Source: CBDUQI01 sp965369325 (GTDB lineage Bacteria > Pseudomonadota > Gammaproteobacteria > Steroidobacterales > JBCBZW01). From it: a stretch of DNA of 35,950 nucleotides. The stretch is taken from assembly GCA_965369325.1 (NCBI GenBank), contig CBDUQI010000036.1:1-35950 (forward strand). The letters are read 5' to 3'. The notes below the pieces were generated by a model. It was not told the origin of the DNA. It worked only from the letters and a program-made list of their open reading frames with translations, and made no database searches. The translations under genes and the position numbers were made by a program. Shown piece by piece: positions 8,127 to 17,110 of this stretch (positions are counted from its first letter, which is position 1; every line of letters starts with the position of its first letter).

Positions 8127-8912
8127 ATGACACCGGCACTTTGGGCGGCGAAAACGGGACTTGATGCGCAGCAAACGCGCATGGGTGCCATCGCCCACAA
8201 CCTGGCGAACGTCAATACGACCGGCTATAAGGCCGGGCACACCATCTTTGAAGATCTGCTGTATCAGAACGTGCGCCAGGCAGGCGCCCTGAGCTCGCAG
8301 GAGACGCAACTGCCCACCGGCCTGCAACTGGGCACCGGCGTTCGCGTCGTGGCGACAGAGAAATCGTTCGCGCAGGGCTCGATTGTGCAGACCGGTCGCG
8401 ACCTGGATGTCGCCATTGAGGGCCGCGGCTTCTTCGAGATTATTCTGCCGGACGGCAATACGGGCTATACCCGCGATGGTTCGTTCAAGCGCGACAACAC
8501 CGGCCAGGTGGTGACCGCCAGTGGCTATCAGCTGCAACCGGGTATTCAGTTGCCGGATGGGGCGCAGACCGTCACCGTCGGCCGTGACGGTACCGTGTCG
8601 GTGCAACTCAACGATCAGGCCGCGCCGGTCCAGGTGGGCACGGTGACCCTGGTGGACTTTATCAATCCAGCCGGCTTACAAGCTCGCGGAGAGAACCTGT
8701 TTCTGGAGACTGGCGCCAGTGGTCCCCCCAGCCAGGGCACGGCGGGGCAGAACGGGCTGGGGCTGCTTCTGCAAAGCAACCTCGAAGGCTCCAACGTGAA
8801 CATTGTCGAAGAGCTGGTGAATATGATCGAGACCCAGCGTGCGTATGAGATGAATTCGCGCGCGATCTCGACCAACGATCAGATGTTGCAGTTCATTACC
8901 AATAACGTTTAG
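8127..8912 (+). CDS. flgG: Flagellar distal rod protein FlgG
   Basis: Main distal-rod subunit. The 261-residue length is typical. Recognisable segments are LWAAKTGLDAQQTRM, the N-terminal NLANVNTTGYKAG, the core GRGFFEIILPDGNTGYTRDG and the C-terminal NVNIVEELVNMIETQRAYEM. It follows flgF by 16 nt and precedes the L-ring gene. Confidence 0.97.
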   Translation: MTPALWAAKTGLDAQQTRMGAIAHNLANVNTTGYKAGHTIFEDLLYQNVRQAGALSSQETQLPTGLQLGTGVRVVATEKSFAQGSIVQTGRDLDVAIEGRGFFEIILPDGNTGYTRDGSFKRDNTGQVVTASGYQLQPGIQLPDGAQTVTVGRDGTVSVQLNDQAAPVQVGTVTLVDFINPAGLQARGENLFLETGASGPPSQGTAGQNGLGLLLQSNLEGSNVNIVEELVNMIETQRAYEMNSRAISTNDQMLQFITNNV

Positions 8913-8921
8913 GGATTTTTG

Positions 8922-9632
8922 ATGAAGCTACGTGTACTAAGACTGTCTTTGTGCCTGTTGGCGGTGCACTTGCTGAGCGCCTGCTCTGTATTGCACCGCG
9001 CGCCCATGCCGGAACAATCAGCCACCGCTGGTATGCATCACAATACGATGACGGTAGCACCGGAAGAAATTCCGATGTCGGTGCGCAACGGCTCGATTTA
9101 TGCGGCCAATCAGGACATCCGTCTGTTTGAGGATCTGCGCGCGAGCCGCGCTGGCGACATCATTACCATCGTGCTGGCAGAGCGTACCGATGCGCGCAAG
9201 AGCGCGAGCACTAGCACCAGCAAAGACGAGGATGTCACGTTGCCAGGGCCGACTTTGGGCGGACGACCGATTACCCAGGAGGGCATTGAGCTGCTGAACG
9301 CGATATTCGCTGGCAGTCGCAGCTTCGACGGCGAGGGTGACTCAAGCCAGAGCAACTCGCTTACCGGTAGCGTGACGGTGACGGTGTCGGAAGTGTTGCC
9401 GAACGGCAACCTGGCGATTGCCGGTGAGAAGTGGATTACGATTAATCAGGGACGTGAGTTTGTTCGTATCTCCGGGATCGTGCGGCCCTACGATATCCTG
9501 CCCGACAATTCGGTGACCTCTGACAAAGTGGCCAATGCCCAGATTGCCTACGGCGGTAAAGGCGTCATCGCCGATGCCAACACGCCTGGATGGCTGTCGC
9601 GTTTCTTCAGCTCGCGCTGGTTCCCGTTTTGA
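8922..9632 (+). CDS. flgH: Flagellar L-ring lipoprotein FlgH
   Basis: Outer-membrane ring lipoprotein around the rod. The N-terminus is a lipoprotein signal peptide with lipobox LLSAC and acylated Cys21. The body shows the conserved ASRAGDIITIVLAERTDARK segment and the C-terminal GNLAIAGEKWITINQGREF, VRISGIVRPYDI and SRFFSSRWFPF. ATG 8922 is chosen over the adjacent TTG at 8919 because AGGG is 7 nt upstream. The TGA overlaps the likely flgI ATG (TGATG). Confidence 0.96.
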   Translation: MKLRVLRLSLCLLAVHLLSACSVLHRAPMPEQSATAGMHHNTMTVAPEEIPMSVRNGSIYAANQDIRLFEDLRASRAGDIITIVLAERTDARKSASTSTSKDEDVTLPGPTLGGRPITQEGIELLNAIFAGSRSFDGEGDSSQSNSLTGSVTVTVSEVLPNGNLAIAGEKWITINQGREFVRISGIVRPYDILPDNSVTSDKVANAQIAYGGKGVIADANTPGWLSRFFSSRWFPF

Positions 9633-10762
9633 TGATCGGGGGGATGAACCAGGTTGCCCACCGAGTGGGTCTGGCGAGCCTGATCGGGCTGCTGTGCGTG
9701 CTGTCAGCACCGGCCTATCCGGAGCGGGTGAAAGATCTGGCGTCGGTCGCCGGTGTGCGCAGTAACCAGTTGGTCGGTACTGGGCTGGTGGTTGGCTTGG
9801 AAGGCACGGGCGATCAGACCAGTCAGGCGCCGTTTACGGTGCAGGCGATCAAAAATATGCTGGCGCAGTTTGGCATTGTGGTACCTCCCAATGTGAACCC
9901 GCAGCTCAAGAACGTGGCGGCGGTCACGGTACATGCGGAACTGCCGGCCTTCGCCAAACCTGGGCAAATGATCGACATCACGGTGTCCTCCTTTGGCAAT
10001 GCGAAGAGTCTGCGCGGTGGCAGCCTGTTGATGACACCGTTGTTTGGTGCGGATCGCCAAGTGTACGCGATGGCGCAGGGTAACCTGGTGGTGAGCGGGT
10101 TTGGTGCGGCCGGGCGCGACGGTTCCAGTATCTCAGTCAACATCGCCAGCGCGGGTCGTATCCCCAACGGCGCCACGGTCGAGCGCGAAGTGCCTAACGC
10201 GTTCGCGAGTTTGCCGCATATCACACTGAATCTGCATACACCCGACTTCACCACCATGAACCGCATGTGCGAGTCGATTAACAGCGCGCTGGGCCCCGGG
10301 TCGGCCGCACCCCTGGATGCGACCTCGGTGGCGGTGATCGCCCCGAAAGACCCGGCGCAGCGTATCGCATTCGTGTCGGAGTTGGAGAAGCTAGAAGTGG
10401 AACCTGGCGAGGCCGCCGCGCGTGTCATTATTAACTCGCGCACGGGCACCGTGGTGATTGGTTCACACGTGCGGGTGATGCCGGCTGCCGTGGCGCACGG
10501 CTCGCTGGCGGTGACAATCTCCGAAGCACCTGCTGTCAGTCAGCCCAATGCCCTAGGCGGCGGGGACACGGTGGTGGTCAATCAGTCGAATGTAGAGATT
10601 GTGGAAGAAGAAAATCGTATGTTTCTATTTGAGCCAGGCGTGACTCTGAGTGAAATTGTGCAAGCAGTAAATCAGGTCGGCGCGGCACCTGGTGACCTCG
10701 TGGCCATTCTTGAAGCACTGAAGCAGGCGGGTGCGTTGCGCGCCGAGCTGATCGTTATCTAG
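9632..10762 (+). CDS. flgI: Flagellar P-ring protein FlgI
   Basis: Periplasmic P-ring subunit, chaperoned by FlgA. It shows a signal peptide (LIGLLCVLSAPAYP), then ERVKDLASVAGVRSNQLVG, YGLVVGLEGTGDQT-like LVVGLEGTGDQT, the long conserved centre (QMIDITVSSFGNAKSL and GGSLLMTPLFGADRQVYAMA), and the terminus LVAILEALKQAGALRAELIV. ATG 9632, overlapping the flgH stop, is preferred because it leaves a normal signal peptide; ATG 9644 is an alternative and a more upstream start at 9590 would lie inside flgH. Confidence 0.95.
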   Translation: MIGGMNQVAHRVGLASLIGLLCVLSAPAYPERVKDLASVAGVRSNQLVGTGLVVGLEGTGDQTSQAPFTVQAIKNMLAQFGIVVPPNVNPQLKNVAAVTVHAELPAFAKPGQMIDITVSSFGNAKSLRGGSLLMTPLFGADRQVYAMAQGNLVVSGFGAAGRDGSSISVNIASAGRIPNGATVEREVPNAFASLPHITLNLHTPDFTTMNRMCESINSALGPGSAAPLDATSVAVIAPKDPAQRIAFVSELEKLEVEPGEAAARVIINSRTGTVVIGSHVRVMPAAVAHGSLAVTISEAPAVSQPNALGGGDTVVVNQSNVEIVEEENRMFLFEPGVTLSEIVQAVNQVGAAPGDLVAILEALKQAGALRAELIVI

Positions 10763-10775
10763 GGCGTTCCTCAAG

Positions 10776-11669
10776 ATGAATAGCAGCAGCACCTATCTTG
10801 CCTCAGATGTATCGCAGTTTGGCCGTATGCGCCTGGAGGCGCGTGAGCCGACACCCGAGCTGGCGCGAGAAGTGGCGGGCCAGTTTGAAGGTCTGTTTGT
10901 GCAGATGATGCTCAAGAGTATGCGTGATGCGCAGTTGGGTGGCGGTATCTTCGATACCCGCGACTCGCAGATGTTCACCGAGATGTTCGATCAGCAAATT
11001 GCCACGGAGATCTCCAGCTCCCACGGCTTGGGCTTGTCGGATTTGGTGATGCGCCAACTGGGCTTTGAGCCTGAGACCGTTCGCCGCACAGAACCTAAAG
11101 GGACCTCCGAGGCGGCATTTGGGTTACGTCAAATCGATACTCGTGCGGATGCGGTTGCCCGCACCCAACACTCAGCACAATCGGCCGCCTGGGCCCCGGA
11201 AGGGCCGGCGGAGTTTGTCCAACAGTTGTGGTCGACAGCGCAGGAGACGGCACGGAAACTGGGTGTCAGTGCACGTGGTCTGCTAGCGCAGGCAGCGCTT
11301 GAAACGGGCTGGGGCCGTCGCATGCCTGCACGGATAGATGGCAGCTCAAGTTTTAACTTGTTTGGCATCAAGGCGGACGCGCGCTGGCAGGGTGATCGGG
11401 TGAGTCAGCAGACACTAGAGTTTCGCGATGGAGTGGGACAACGCGAACATGCGCAGTTTCGCGCCTATGAGTCGCTGGAGCAAAGTTTCGCGGACTACGC
11501 ACAGTTTTTGCAGGGGAATCCGCGCTATGAGCAGGTGCTGAGTGCGGGGAGTGACACCCGGCAGTTTGTGCAAGAGTTACAGAAAAGCGGCTACGCGACC
11601 GATCCCGAGTACGCCAGCAAGTTGCTCGACATTGCCGAGAACACACTGGCACCCCTGTTGCCCGAATAA
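10776..11669 (+). CDS. flgJ: Flagellar rod-assembly muramidase FlgJ
   Basis: Two-domain protein, 297 residues. Residues about 27-95 form the rod-capping domain (QFEGLFVQMMLKSMRDAQLG). Residues about 143-295 form a glucosaminidase-type peptidoglycan hydrolase that opens the cell wall for the rod, with the catalytic glutamate at Glu176 in AALETGWG and the motif SSSFNLFGIKA. The fused form is typical of gamma- and betaproteobacteria. The linker of about 45 residues between domains is poorly conserved. Confidence 0.95.
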   Translation: MNSSSTYLASDVSQFGRMRLEAREPTPELAREVAGQFEGLFVQMMLKSMRDAQLGGGIFDTRDSQMFTEMFDQQIATEISSSHGLGLSDLVMRQLGFEPETVRRTEPKGTSEAAFGLRQIDTRADAVARTQHSAQSAAWAPEGPAEFVQQLWSTAQETARKLGVSARGLLAQAALETGWGRRMPARIDGSSSFNLFGIKADARWQGDRVSQQTLEFRDGVGQREHAQFRAYESLEQSFADYAQFLQGNPRYEQVLSAGSDTRQFVQELQKSGYATDPEYASKLLDIAENTLAPLLPE

Positions 11670-11741
11670 GCCGTTGGCTGCTGTGCGGCGACGAGAGCAT
11701 TCGTTGCCGCCGGTGGCGCCCAGTATCCTTAAGGAGCGAGC

Positions 11742-13619
11742 ATGTTTAATATTTTTCAAACTGGTGTCTCGGGGCTGTTGGCCTCGCAAGCGGCTCTCGC
11801 CACCACCGGGCATAACATCTCCAATGCCGGCACCGACGGATACTCTCGCCAGGAAGTGGGGTTGTCCGCACGTACGGCACAACAGTTTGGACGCTCCTTT
11901 ATCGGCACGGGGGTTGAGGTAGGCACCGTCAGGCGCATCTACGATACCTTCCTGGCGCGTCAGTTGCAGGTGAACACCGCGGCGTTCCACCGTATGGACG
12001 CGCTGCATTCGCTCTCCAGCCAAGTGGATAACACGCTGGCGGATATCAACACCAGCGTCAGTGCCGGTCTGCAGGGTTTTTTCGATTCGCTGAATGATCT
12101 CAGCAATGATCCGTCGGGCATTCCGGTGCGCCAGGTGATGTTGGGCGAGGCGCAGGGCATGGTGGAGCGCTTTGAAGCGGTCGACGCACGTCTGCGGGGT
12201 CTGGCGCAGGAGGTGAATGGGCGGTTGAGTAACTCGGTGAGCGAGATTAACCAGTTAGCGGATGCGCTGGCCCGGCTAAACGAGCAAATCGTCGGCAGCC
12301 CGGGCGATGCGCCCAATGATCTGTTGGATCAGCGCGATGTTCTGTTACGGGAGTTAAACACACATATTGATGTTACGACGCTGCAGCAGGACGATGGTGC
12401 GACCAATGTATTTATCGGTAACGGTCTGGTGCTAGTGCGCGGCTTCGAAGCCGAATCACTGGCCTTGACCCCCAGTCGCTTCGACGCTGAGCGCTCTGAA
12501 ATCGTCTACAACGGAGCGCTGGGGTCCACGTCGATTACTAGCAGTCTTACCGGTGGAATGATCGGTGGCACCTTGCAGTTTCGCGACGAAGTGCTGGAGC
12601 CTGCACGCAGTGCTCTTGGCCAGACGGCGCTGGCGCTGACCACCCAGTTCAACGCGCAGCACCGCTCGGGCATGACGTTAAACGGCGAGTTGGGCGGGGA
12701 TTTATTCTCCGCCGGCGGTCCACTGGCGCTCGGTGCTGCGGATAACACCGGGAGCGCGATCGCGAGTGTGTCGATTACCGATCTCGGCGGCCTAACCGGG
12801 CAGGATTACCAGTTTACTTTTGACGGTGCCGACTGGGTGGTGCGCGATGCAATTAGCGGCGAGGCAGTGCCGTTCACGGGTACCGGATCGGCTGGCGACC
12901 CGTTCGTTATTGGCGGCATGACCGTGGAGTTTGGCGCAGGCGCAGATGTGGGTGATACTTTTCTTGTGCGCCCGACCGCCGGGGTGGTGGATGGGCTGTC
13001 GCTGTTGGTGAGTGATCCAAAAGACATTGCGGCGGCGGCCGCGATACAGGCCAGCGCCTCCACGAGTAATCTCGGGGATGCCAGCGTCACTAGTGGCGTG
13101 GTGAGTGACGCCAGCGACCCAAATCTGTTGGTCGGTGTGGATATCCAATTCCTAGACGCCAGCAACTACACGATCAATGGCACCGGTCCGTTCGCCTATA
13201 CCAGCGGCGACACCATTGCGTTTAATGGGTGGGAGGTGCAGGTAAGCGGGACGCCAGCGGCGGGCGATGTGTTTTCTGTGGCTTCCAATACCGGTGGTAC
13301 GGGTGATAACCGCAACGCGCTGGCAATGATCGGTGTTCAGTCCTCCGGGATACTGCAGTCGGGCACCATGAGCGTTGAGGAGTCTTATGACGCATTGGTG
13401 GGGCAGGTAGGCAGTTCTACCCGGGCTGTACAGCTGAACGTGGAGGCACAGGGAATACTGCTGAACAGCGCGGAGCAGCAGGTGCTGGCTGTGTCGGGGG
13501 TCAATCTGGATGAGGAAGCGGCGAATTTGCTGCGCTTTCAACAATCTTATAGCGCAGCGGCTGAAGTTATCCGGGTTGCGGACGAACTATTTGATAGTCT
13601 GATCGGCGCGATCCGATAG
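11742..13619 (+). CDS. flgK: Hook-associated protein 1 FlgK
   Basis: First hook-filament junction protein. The N-terminal helix region is intact (SGLLASQAALATTGHNISNA, then GTDGYSRQEVG), as is the C-terminal helix (GVNLDEEAANLLRFQQSYSA, VADELFDSLIGAIR). At 625 residues it is long but within the range for gammaproteobacteria; the extra length is in the variable centre. A good Shine-Dalgarno sequence (TAAGGAG) is 6 nt before the ATG. No convincing promoter lies in the 72-nt gap after flgJ. Confidence 0.96.
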   Translation: MFNIFQTGVSGLLASQAALATTGHNISNAGTDGYSRQEVGLSARTAQQFGRSFIGTGVEVGTVRRIYDTFLARQLQVNTAAFHRMDALHSLSSQVDNTLADINTSVSAGLQGFFDSLNDLSNDPSGIPVRQVMLGEAQGMVERFEAVDARLRGLAQEVNGRLSNSVSEINQLADALARLNEQIVGSPGDAPNDLLDQRDVLLRELNTHIDVTTLQQDDGATNVFIGNGLVLVRGFEAESLALTPSRFDAERSEIVYNGALGSTSITSSLTGGMIGGTLQFRDEVLEPARSALGQTALALTTQFNAQHRSGMTLNGELGGDLFSAGGPLALGAADNTGSAIASVSITDLGGLTGQDYQFTFDGADWVVRDAISGEAVPFTGTGSAGDPFVIGGMTVEFGAGADVGDTFLVRPTAGVVDGLSLLVSDPKDIAAAAAIQASASTSNLGDASVTSGVVSDASDPNLLVGVDIQFLDASNYTINGTGPFAYTSGDTIAFNGWEVQVSGTPAAGDVFSVASNTGGTGDNRNALAMIGVQSSGILQSGTMSVEESYDALVGQVGSSTRAVQLNVEAQGILLNSAEQQVLAVSGVNLDEEAANLLRFQQSYSAAAEVIRVADELFDSLIGAIR

Positions 13620-13664
13620 GACAATGACGCACAGACCAAGTATAGGGAAGTATAAGGAGCACTC

Positions 13665-14861
13665 ATGCGCGTGACTCATTTGTCGATGTTCCGACAGGGC
13701 ATCAATACCATCAGCAGCACACAGAATGAAGTGGTGAGGTTGCAAAGCCAGGTTAGCACGGGGAAGAAGATATTCAGTCCCGCCGATGATCCGTTCGCCG
13801 CCACCCGCAGCCTACAGCTAACTCGCGCGATTGACGAGCTGGATCAGTATCAGCGCAACGCCGATCACGCCGATCATCGCCTGAGTCTGGAAGATGATGT
13901 TATGTCACAGGTGGTGAATACCCTGCAACGCGTGAACGAGCTGGCAGTACAGGCGAACAACGACTCGGAAAACGCCGAGACCCGCGGGTTTATCGCGGTG
14001 GAACTAAAGCAGTTGCGTACCCAACTGGTTGAGCTGGCCAACGCCGGCGATGGCGAAGGCAACTTTCTGTTCGCGGGTTTTCGTTCCAGCACCCAGCCAT
14101 TTGTCGATGAAGGCGGCATTGTGGCGTATCGTGGCGATCAGGGGCAGCGCGAACTTCAGATAGGTCCGACCCGGACCGTGGCGGACGGCGATTCTGGGGC
14201 GGCCGTGTTCCAACAGATTCTAAATGGCAACGGCACCTTCTCAACCTCGGCAGATGGAGGCAACACCGGTGCTGGAGTCTTGCAAGGCGGCAGTGTACTA
14301 GACCCCACGCTGTGGGATCGCCAGGGCTACGAGATAATCTTCACCAGCGAGACCGACTTTGACGTGCGCGATTCCGGCGGCACGGTTATCCAGAGCGGCG
14401 TGTATAGCCCACCCGAAACGGCGATTGGCTTCGCCGGCATAGAGGTAGTGCTTACCGGTACACCGACAACCAACGACCGATTTTCCGTTGGTCCGAGCGT
14501 CCAACAGGATATGTTCGCCACGGTGCAGAATTTCATCGAAACACTGGAAGCAGCACAGGACGCCGACCCAGGCCCCGCCATTTTGCATAATCGTTTGAAT
14601 GGTGTGTTAAGCGATCTAGACCAGGCGTTCAGCCATTTATCCAGTGTGCGTGCAGGTGTCGGCGCGCGATTGAATGCGCTGGACAACCAGCGTGCGCTGA
14701 ACGATGACACTGGACTGTTACTGCAGGCCACGCTGTCGGACGTGGAAGACGTTGATTTGGTAGAAGCTATTGGCGAGCTGGACCTGCAACTGCAGGCGCT
14801 GGAGGCAGCGCAGCAGAGTTTTGTTGCGGTTCAGCAGTTGTCACTTTTTAGCTTCCTATAA
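13665..14861 (+). CDS. flgL: Hook-associated protein 3 FlgL
   Basis: Second junction protein, adjoining the filament. It starts MRVTHLSMFRQGINTISSTQ and has the flagellin-like N-terminal block (VSTGKKIFSPADDPFAATRS) and the C-terminal LDLQLQALEAAQQSFVAVQQ. The 398 residues include an added central domain compared with the shorter E. coli protein. Last gene of the flgB-L run; a 6-8 bp hairpin follows the stop. Confidence 0.96.
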   Translation: MRVTHLSMFRQGINTISSTQNEVVRLQSQVSTGKKIFSPADDPFAATRSLQLTRAIDELDQYQRNADHADHRLSLEDDVMSQVVNTLQRVNELAVQANNDSENAETRGFIAVELKQLRTQLVELANAGDGEGNFLFAGFRSSTQPFVDEGGIVAYRGDQGQRELQIGPTRTVADGDSGAAVFQQILNGNGTFSTSADGGNTGAGVLQGGSVLDPTLWDRQGYEIIFTSETDFDVRDSGGTVIQSGVYSPPETAIGFAGIEVVLTGTPTTNDRFSVGPSVQQDMFATVQNFIETLEAAQDADPGPAILHNRLNGVLSDLDQAFSHLSSVRAGVGARLNALDNQRALNDDTGLLLQATLSDVEDVDLVEAIGELDLQLQALEAAQQSFVAVQQLSLFSFL

Positions 14862-14874
14862 TAAAGAGTCGATT

Positions 14875-14896
14875 CTCGCAACGCCGATGTTGCGGG
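14875..14896 (+). terminator. Hairpin after flgL, possible weak terminator
   Basis: Arms CTCGCAAC and GTTGCGGG (one G-T pair) around a 6-nt loop, 13 nt after the flgL stop. No real T-run follows, so termination is uncertain, but it separates the hook operon from the fliC promoter. Confidence 0.4.
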
Positions 14897-14928
14897 TGAA
14901 TAATTGTGATCCAATTACTACGCAACCC

Positions 14929-14955
14929 TCAAGGAATTGATCGCTGGCCCGATAA
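14929..14955 (+). promoter_or_regulatory. Sigma-28 (FliA) promoter of fliC
   Basis: TCAAGGAA, 11 nt, CCCGATAA. It differs from consensus by one base in TAAAG and one in GCCGATAA, with exact spacing. It would give a leader of about 100 nt before fliC. Confidence 0.85.
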
Positions 14956-15060
14956 CCCTCCTGAAGCAGCCGCTCACTTTCATGCGAAAGCTGGTTGCAA
15001 GGACAACAACCCTGAGGGCTGCTACGCCAAAGGGAATTTTGGAATCAGGAGAGACTCACG

Positions 15061-16515
15061 ATGGCTTTAACGGTCAATACAAACATCATGTCGCTGAATG
15101 CTCAGCGCAATCTTTCGAAGTCCGAAGGCATGTTGGGTCAATCGCTGGAACGCCTTTCATCGGGCCTGCGTATTAACAGCGCCAAGGACGATGCGGCCGG
15201 CCTCGCGATTGCCGAACGATTTGTCACTCAGATCAGGGGCCTGAACCAGGCAGTAAGAAATGCCAACGATGGCATCTCACTGTCTCAGACTACTGAGAGT
15301 TCGTTGAATGAGGTGGTTAGTAACCTCCAGCGAATTCGTGAGCTGGCGGTGCAGTCGGCTAACGCCACCAACTCAACCGACGATCGCCTGGCATTGGATG
15401 CTGAGGTTCAGCAGCGTCTGGCGGAGATCGATCGTATTGCGACGCAGACCACGTTTAATGGTCGCCGCGTACTTGACGGCAGTTTTGGAGACGCCCAGTT
15501 TCAGGTAGGCGCGAACGTCGGTGAGACGATTACGGTCAGCCTGAATACCGGCGTGCGGTCCAACCAGATCGGTCAGATCGCAACCGGTTCAGGTGACGTT
15601 ACTACCGCCAACCTGACTGAAGGTGGTGTGACCATCGCGGTTGGCAGCGGTAGCGTCGTAAGTCTCAGCGCTGCCGTTGCCGGTAATGAGAACGGCCAGG
15701 ACATCGACAGCGCTTTCGCCAAAACAGAGTCGATCAATGCTGCGGGTGTCAGCGGTTTGACCGCGACGGCGACCAACACCGAGGAAGTGGCGTTTGCCAC
15801 AGTGGATTCGGCGGGCTACAACCTGACGGTAAACGACGTGGCCATTTACACCGGCCATGACGGTTCGACTACTGCGCTGAATCTGGCCACTGTTGTTGAC
15901 CAGATCAACCTGAGTGCTGATGAGACGGGCGTTCGCGCATCGGCTAACGGCAGCAATCTGGTACTCACTGCTGCGGATGGCCGCAATATCAATGTGGATG
16001 AAACCACCACCACGGATATTGGACTGGGTGCCCTGGTATCGGGTACCGCGGGCTTCGCGTTCACGGGTGCCACAGGTTCTAACGGAACAGCGGTTTCCGG
16101 CTTCGGCTCCATCAGTCTGTCGGCCAGTGACACGATTGATCTGCAGGGCGCGGATGTCGCCACCCTCGGCTTCACCGCGGGCGCGATCGCAGTGGACTCT
16201 ACTACGATTGATTCACTGGCGATCACCGACGTGACCACCGCTGAGGATGCCATTCTGCGCGTCGATTCTGCCCTCACCTCGGTGAGTGCACTGCGTAGTG
16301 ATCTGGGTGCTATCCAGAACCGCTTTGAGTCGACCATCAACAACCTCAGCACCATCGTCGAGAACCTGGAGGCTTCACGTAGCCGTATTCAGGACGCCGA
16401 CTTTGCGGCCGAGACCGCGGCCCTGACCAAGGCGCAGATCCTGCAGCAGGCAGGTGTTGCTATTTTGTCTCAGGCGAATGCAACGCCGCAGGCGGTACTG
16501 GGGCTACTTCAGTAA
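15061..16515 (+). CDS. fliC: Flagellin FliC
   Basis: Filament subunit. The N-terminal D0/D1 (ALTVNTNIMSLNAQRNLSKS, SSGLRINSAKDDAAGLAIA) and C-terminal D1/D0 (RIQDADFAAETAALTKAQIL, ending QAVLGLLQ) are well conserved, including the LQRIRELAVQSANATNS segment. The centre (about residues 170-410) is a variable surface domain rich in Thr, Ala, Gly and Asp. Only one flagellin is present in the window. A strong AGGAGA precedes the ATG. Transcription is from the sigma-28 site at 14929, and a strong hairpin follows the stop. Confidence 0.97.
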   Translation: MALTVNTNIMSLNAQRNLSKSEGMLGQSLERLSSGLRINSAKDDAAGLAIAERFVTQIRGLNQAVRNANDGISLSQTTESSLNEVVSNLQRIRELAVQSANATNSTDDRLALDAEVQQRLAEIDRIATQTTFNGRRVLDGSFGDAQFQVGANVGETITVSLNTGVRSNQIGQIATGSGDVTTANLTEGGVTIAVGSGSVVSLSAAVAGNENGQDIDSAFAKTESINAAGVSGLTATATNTEEVAFATVDSAGYNLTVNDVAIYTGHDGSTTALNLATVVDQINLSADETGVRASANGSNLVLTAADGRNINVDETTTTDIGLGALVSGTAGFAFTGATGSNGTAVSGFGSISLSASDTIDLQGADVATLGFTAGAIAVDSTTIDSLAITDVTTAEDAILRVDSALTSVSALRSDLGAIQNRFESTINNLSTIVENLEASRSRIQDADFAAETAALTKAQILQQAGVAILSQANATPQAVLGLLQ

Positions 16516-16535
16516 GACCAGGTAAGAAGTGAAAG

Positions 16536-16565
16536 TAGCGCCGGCGGAGTGATTCGCCGGCGCTA
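16536..16565 (+). terminator. Strong hairpin between fliC and flaG
   Basis: TAGCGCCGGCG and CGCCGGCGCTA form an 11-bp perfect stem with an 8-nt loop, 20 nt after the fliC stop. The bases after it are not a T-run. It may attenuate transcription or block 3' decay so that fliC mRNA exceeds flaG mRNA. Confidence 0.6.
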
Positions 16566-16574
16566 ATCTCACAG

Positions 16575-16590
16575 CTCCCATGGACGGGAG
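16575..16590 (+). other. Small hairpin covering flaG ribosome site
   Basis: CTCCC and GGGAG pair around a 6-nt loop, placing the GGGAG of the flaG Shine-Dalgarno sequence inside the stem. It may lower flaG translation. Confidence 0.4.
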
Positions 16591-16598
16591 GGATGAGC

Positions 16599-17018
16599 AT
16601 GACGACACCGATCAGTGGACACAGTACGAGCGTGGCGCCAACGCCCACGCGTTCCACCGCCTCGCGACCAACAAGTGACGTGGCGCCACAGGCCAGCCAG
16701 GCATCGCAAGCCGGTGAGACTCAGCGCCCGCCGAGCGAACCCGCGCGAGCGGTGACGGCTGTCGCGGTGCCCGACGAGCAGAATTCTAACGAGACGATCG
16801 AACAGGTTCGCGCCGCGATAGAGGAGCTGCGGGCTCAGGTACGTAACGTTCGGCGCGAGCTGGACTTCCACGTTGATGAGGACAGCGGGCGCACCATCAT
16901 TACGGTACTCAACGCTGAAACCGGCGAAGTGGTGCGACAGATTCCTCCGGAGGAAACCCTGCAGCTAATTCAGGACATGTCCAACGGCAAGGCGAACCTG
17001 ATCAGCAACCAGGCATAG
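16599..17018 (+). CDS. flaG: Flagellar protein FlaG
   Basis: FlaG affects filament length in several polar-flagellated bacteria; the mechanism is not settled. The first about 65 residues are a low-complexity Pro/Ser/Thr/Ala stretch. The conserved FlaG domain fills the rest: RRELDFHVDEDSGRTIITVL, then GEVVRQIPPEETLQLIQDM. ATG 16599 is favoured over ATG 16593 because GGGAGGG at 16586-16592 sits at a workable spacing only from the former. Position between fliC and fliD is standard. Confidence 0.92.
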   Translation: MTTPISGHSTSVAPTPTRSTASRPTSDVAPQASQASQAGETQRPPSEPARAVTAVAVPDEQNSNETIEQVRAAIEELRAQVRNVRRELDFHVDEDSGRTIITVLNAETGEVVRQIPPEETLQLIQDMSNGKANLISNQA

Positions 17019-17047
17019 CCGACGCTGGCACGACTCAGGTACTACGT

Positions 17048-17063
17048 TGGCACGGATGTTGCT
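17048..17063 (+). promoter_or_regulatory. Sigma-54 (RpoN) promoter of fliD
   Basis: TGGCAC-GGATG-TTGCT is a full consensus match with the 10-nt GG-GC spacing, 47 nt before the fliD ATG. It makes fliD-fliS-fliT a middle-class operon distinct from sigma-28-driven fliC. Confidence 0.93.
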
Positions 17064-17110
17064 TTGATTTTGCACAGACGTTCACTAAATATTGGATTGG
17101 GCAAAATACT

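Noticed and set aside
11675..11695. TGGC-like sequence with GG-N10-GC spacing before flgK, possible sigma-54 promoter
   Set aside because: Only the GG and GC dinucleotides fit; TGGCAC and TTGCT are otherwise poorly matched.
14937..15176. Short frame across the fliC leader and start
   Set aside because: Lies over the fliC promoter and the well-defined fliC start in another frame; it has no recognisable domain.
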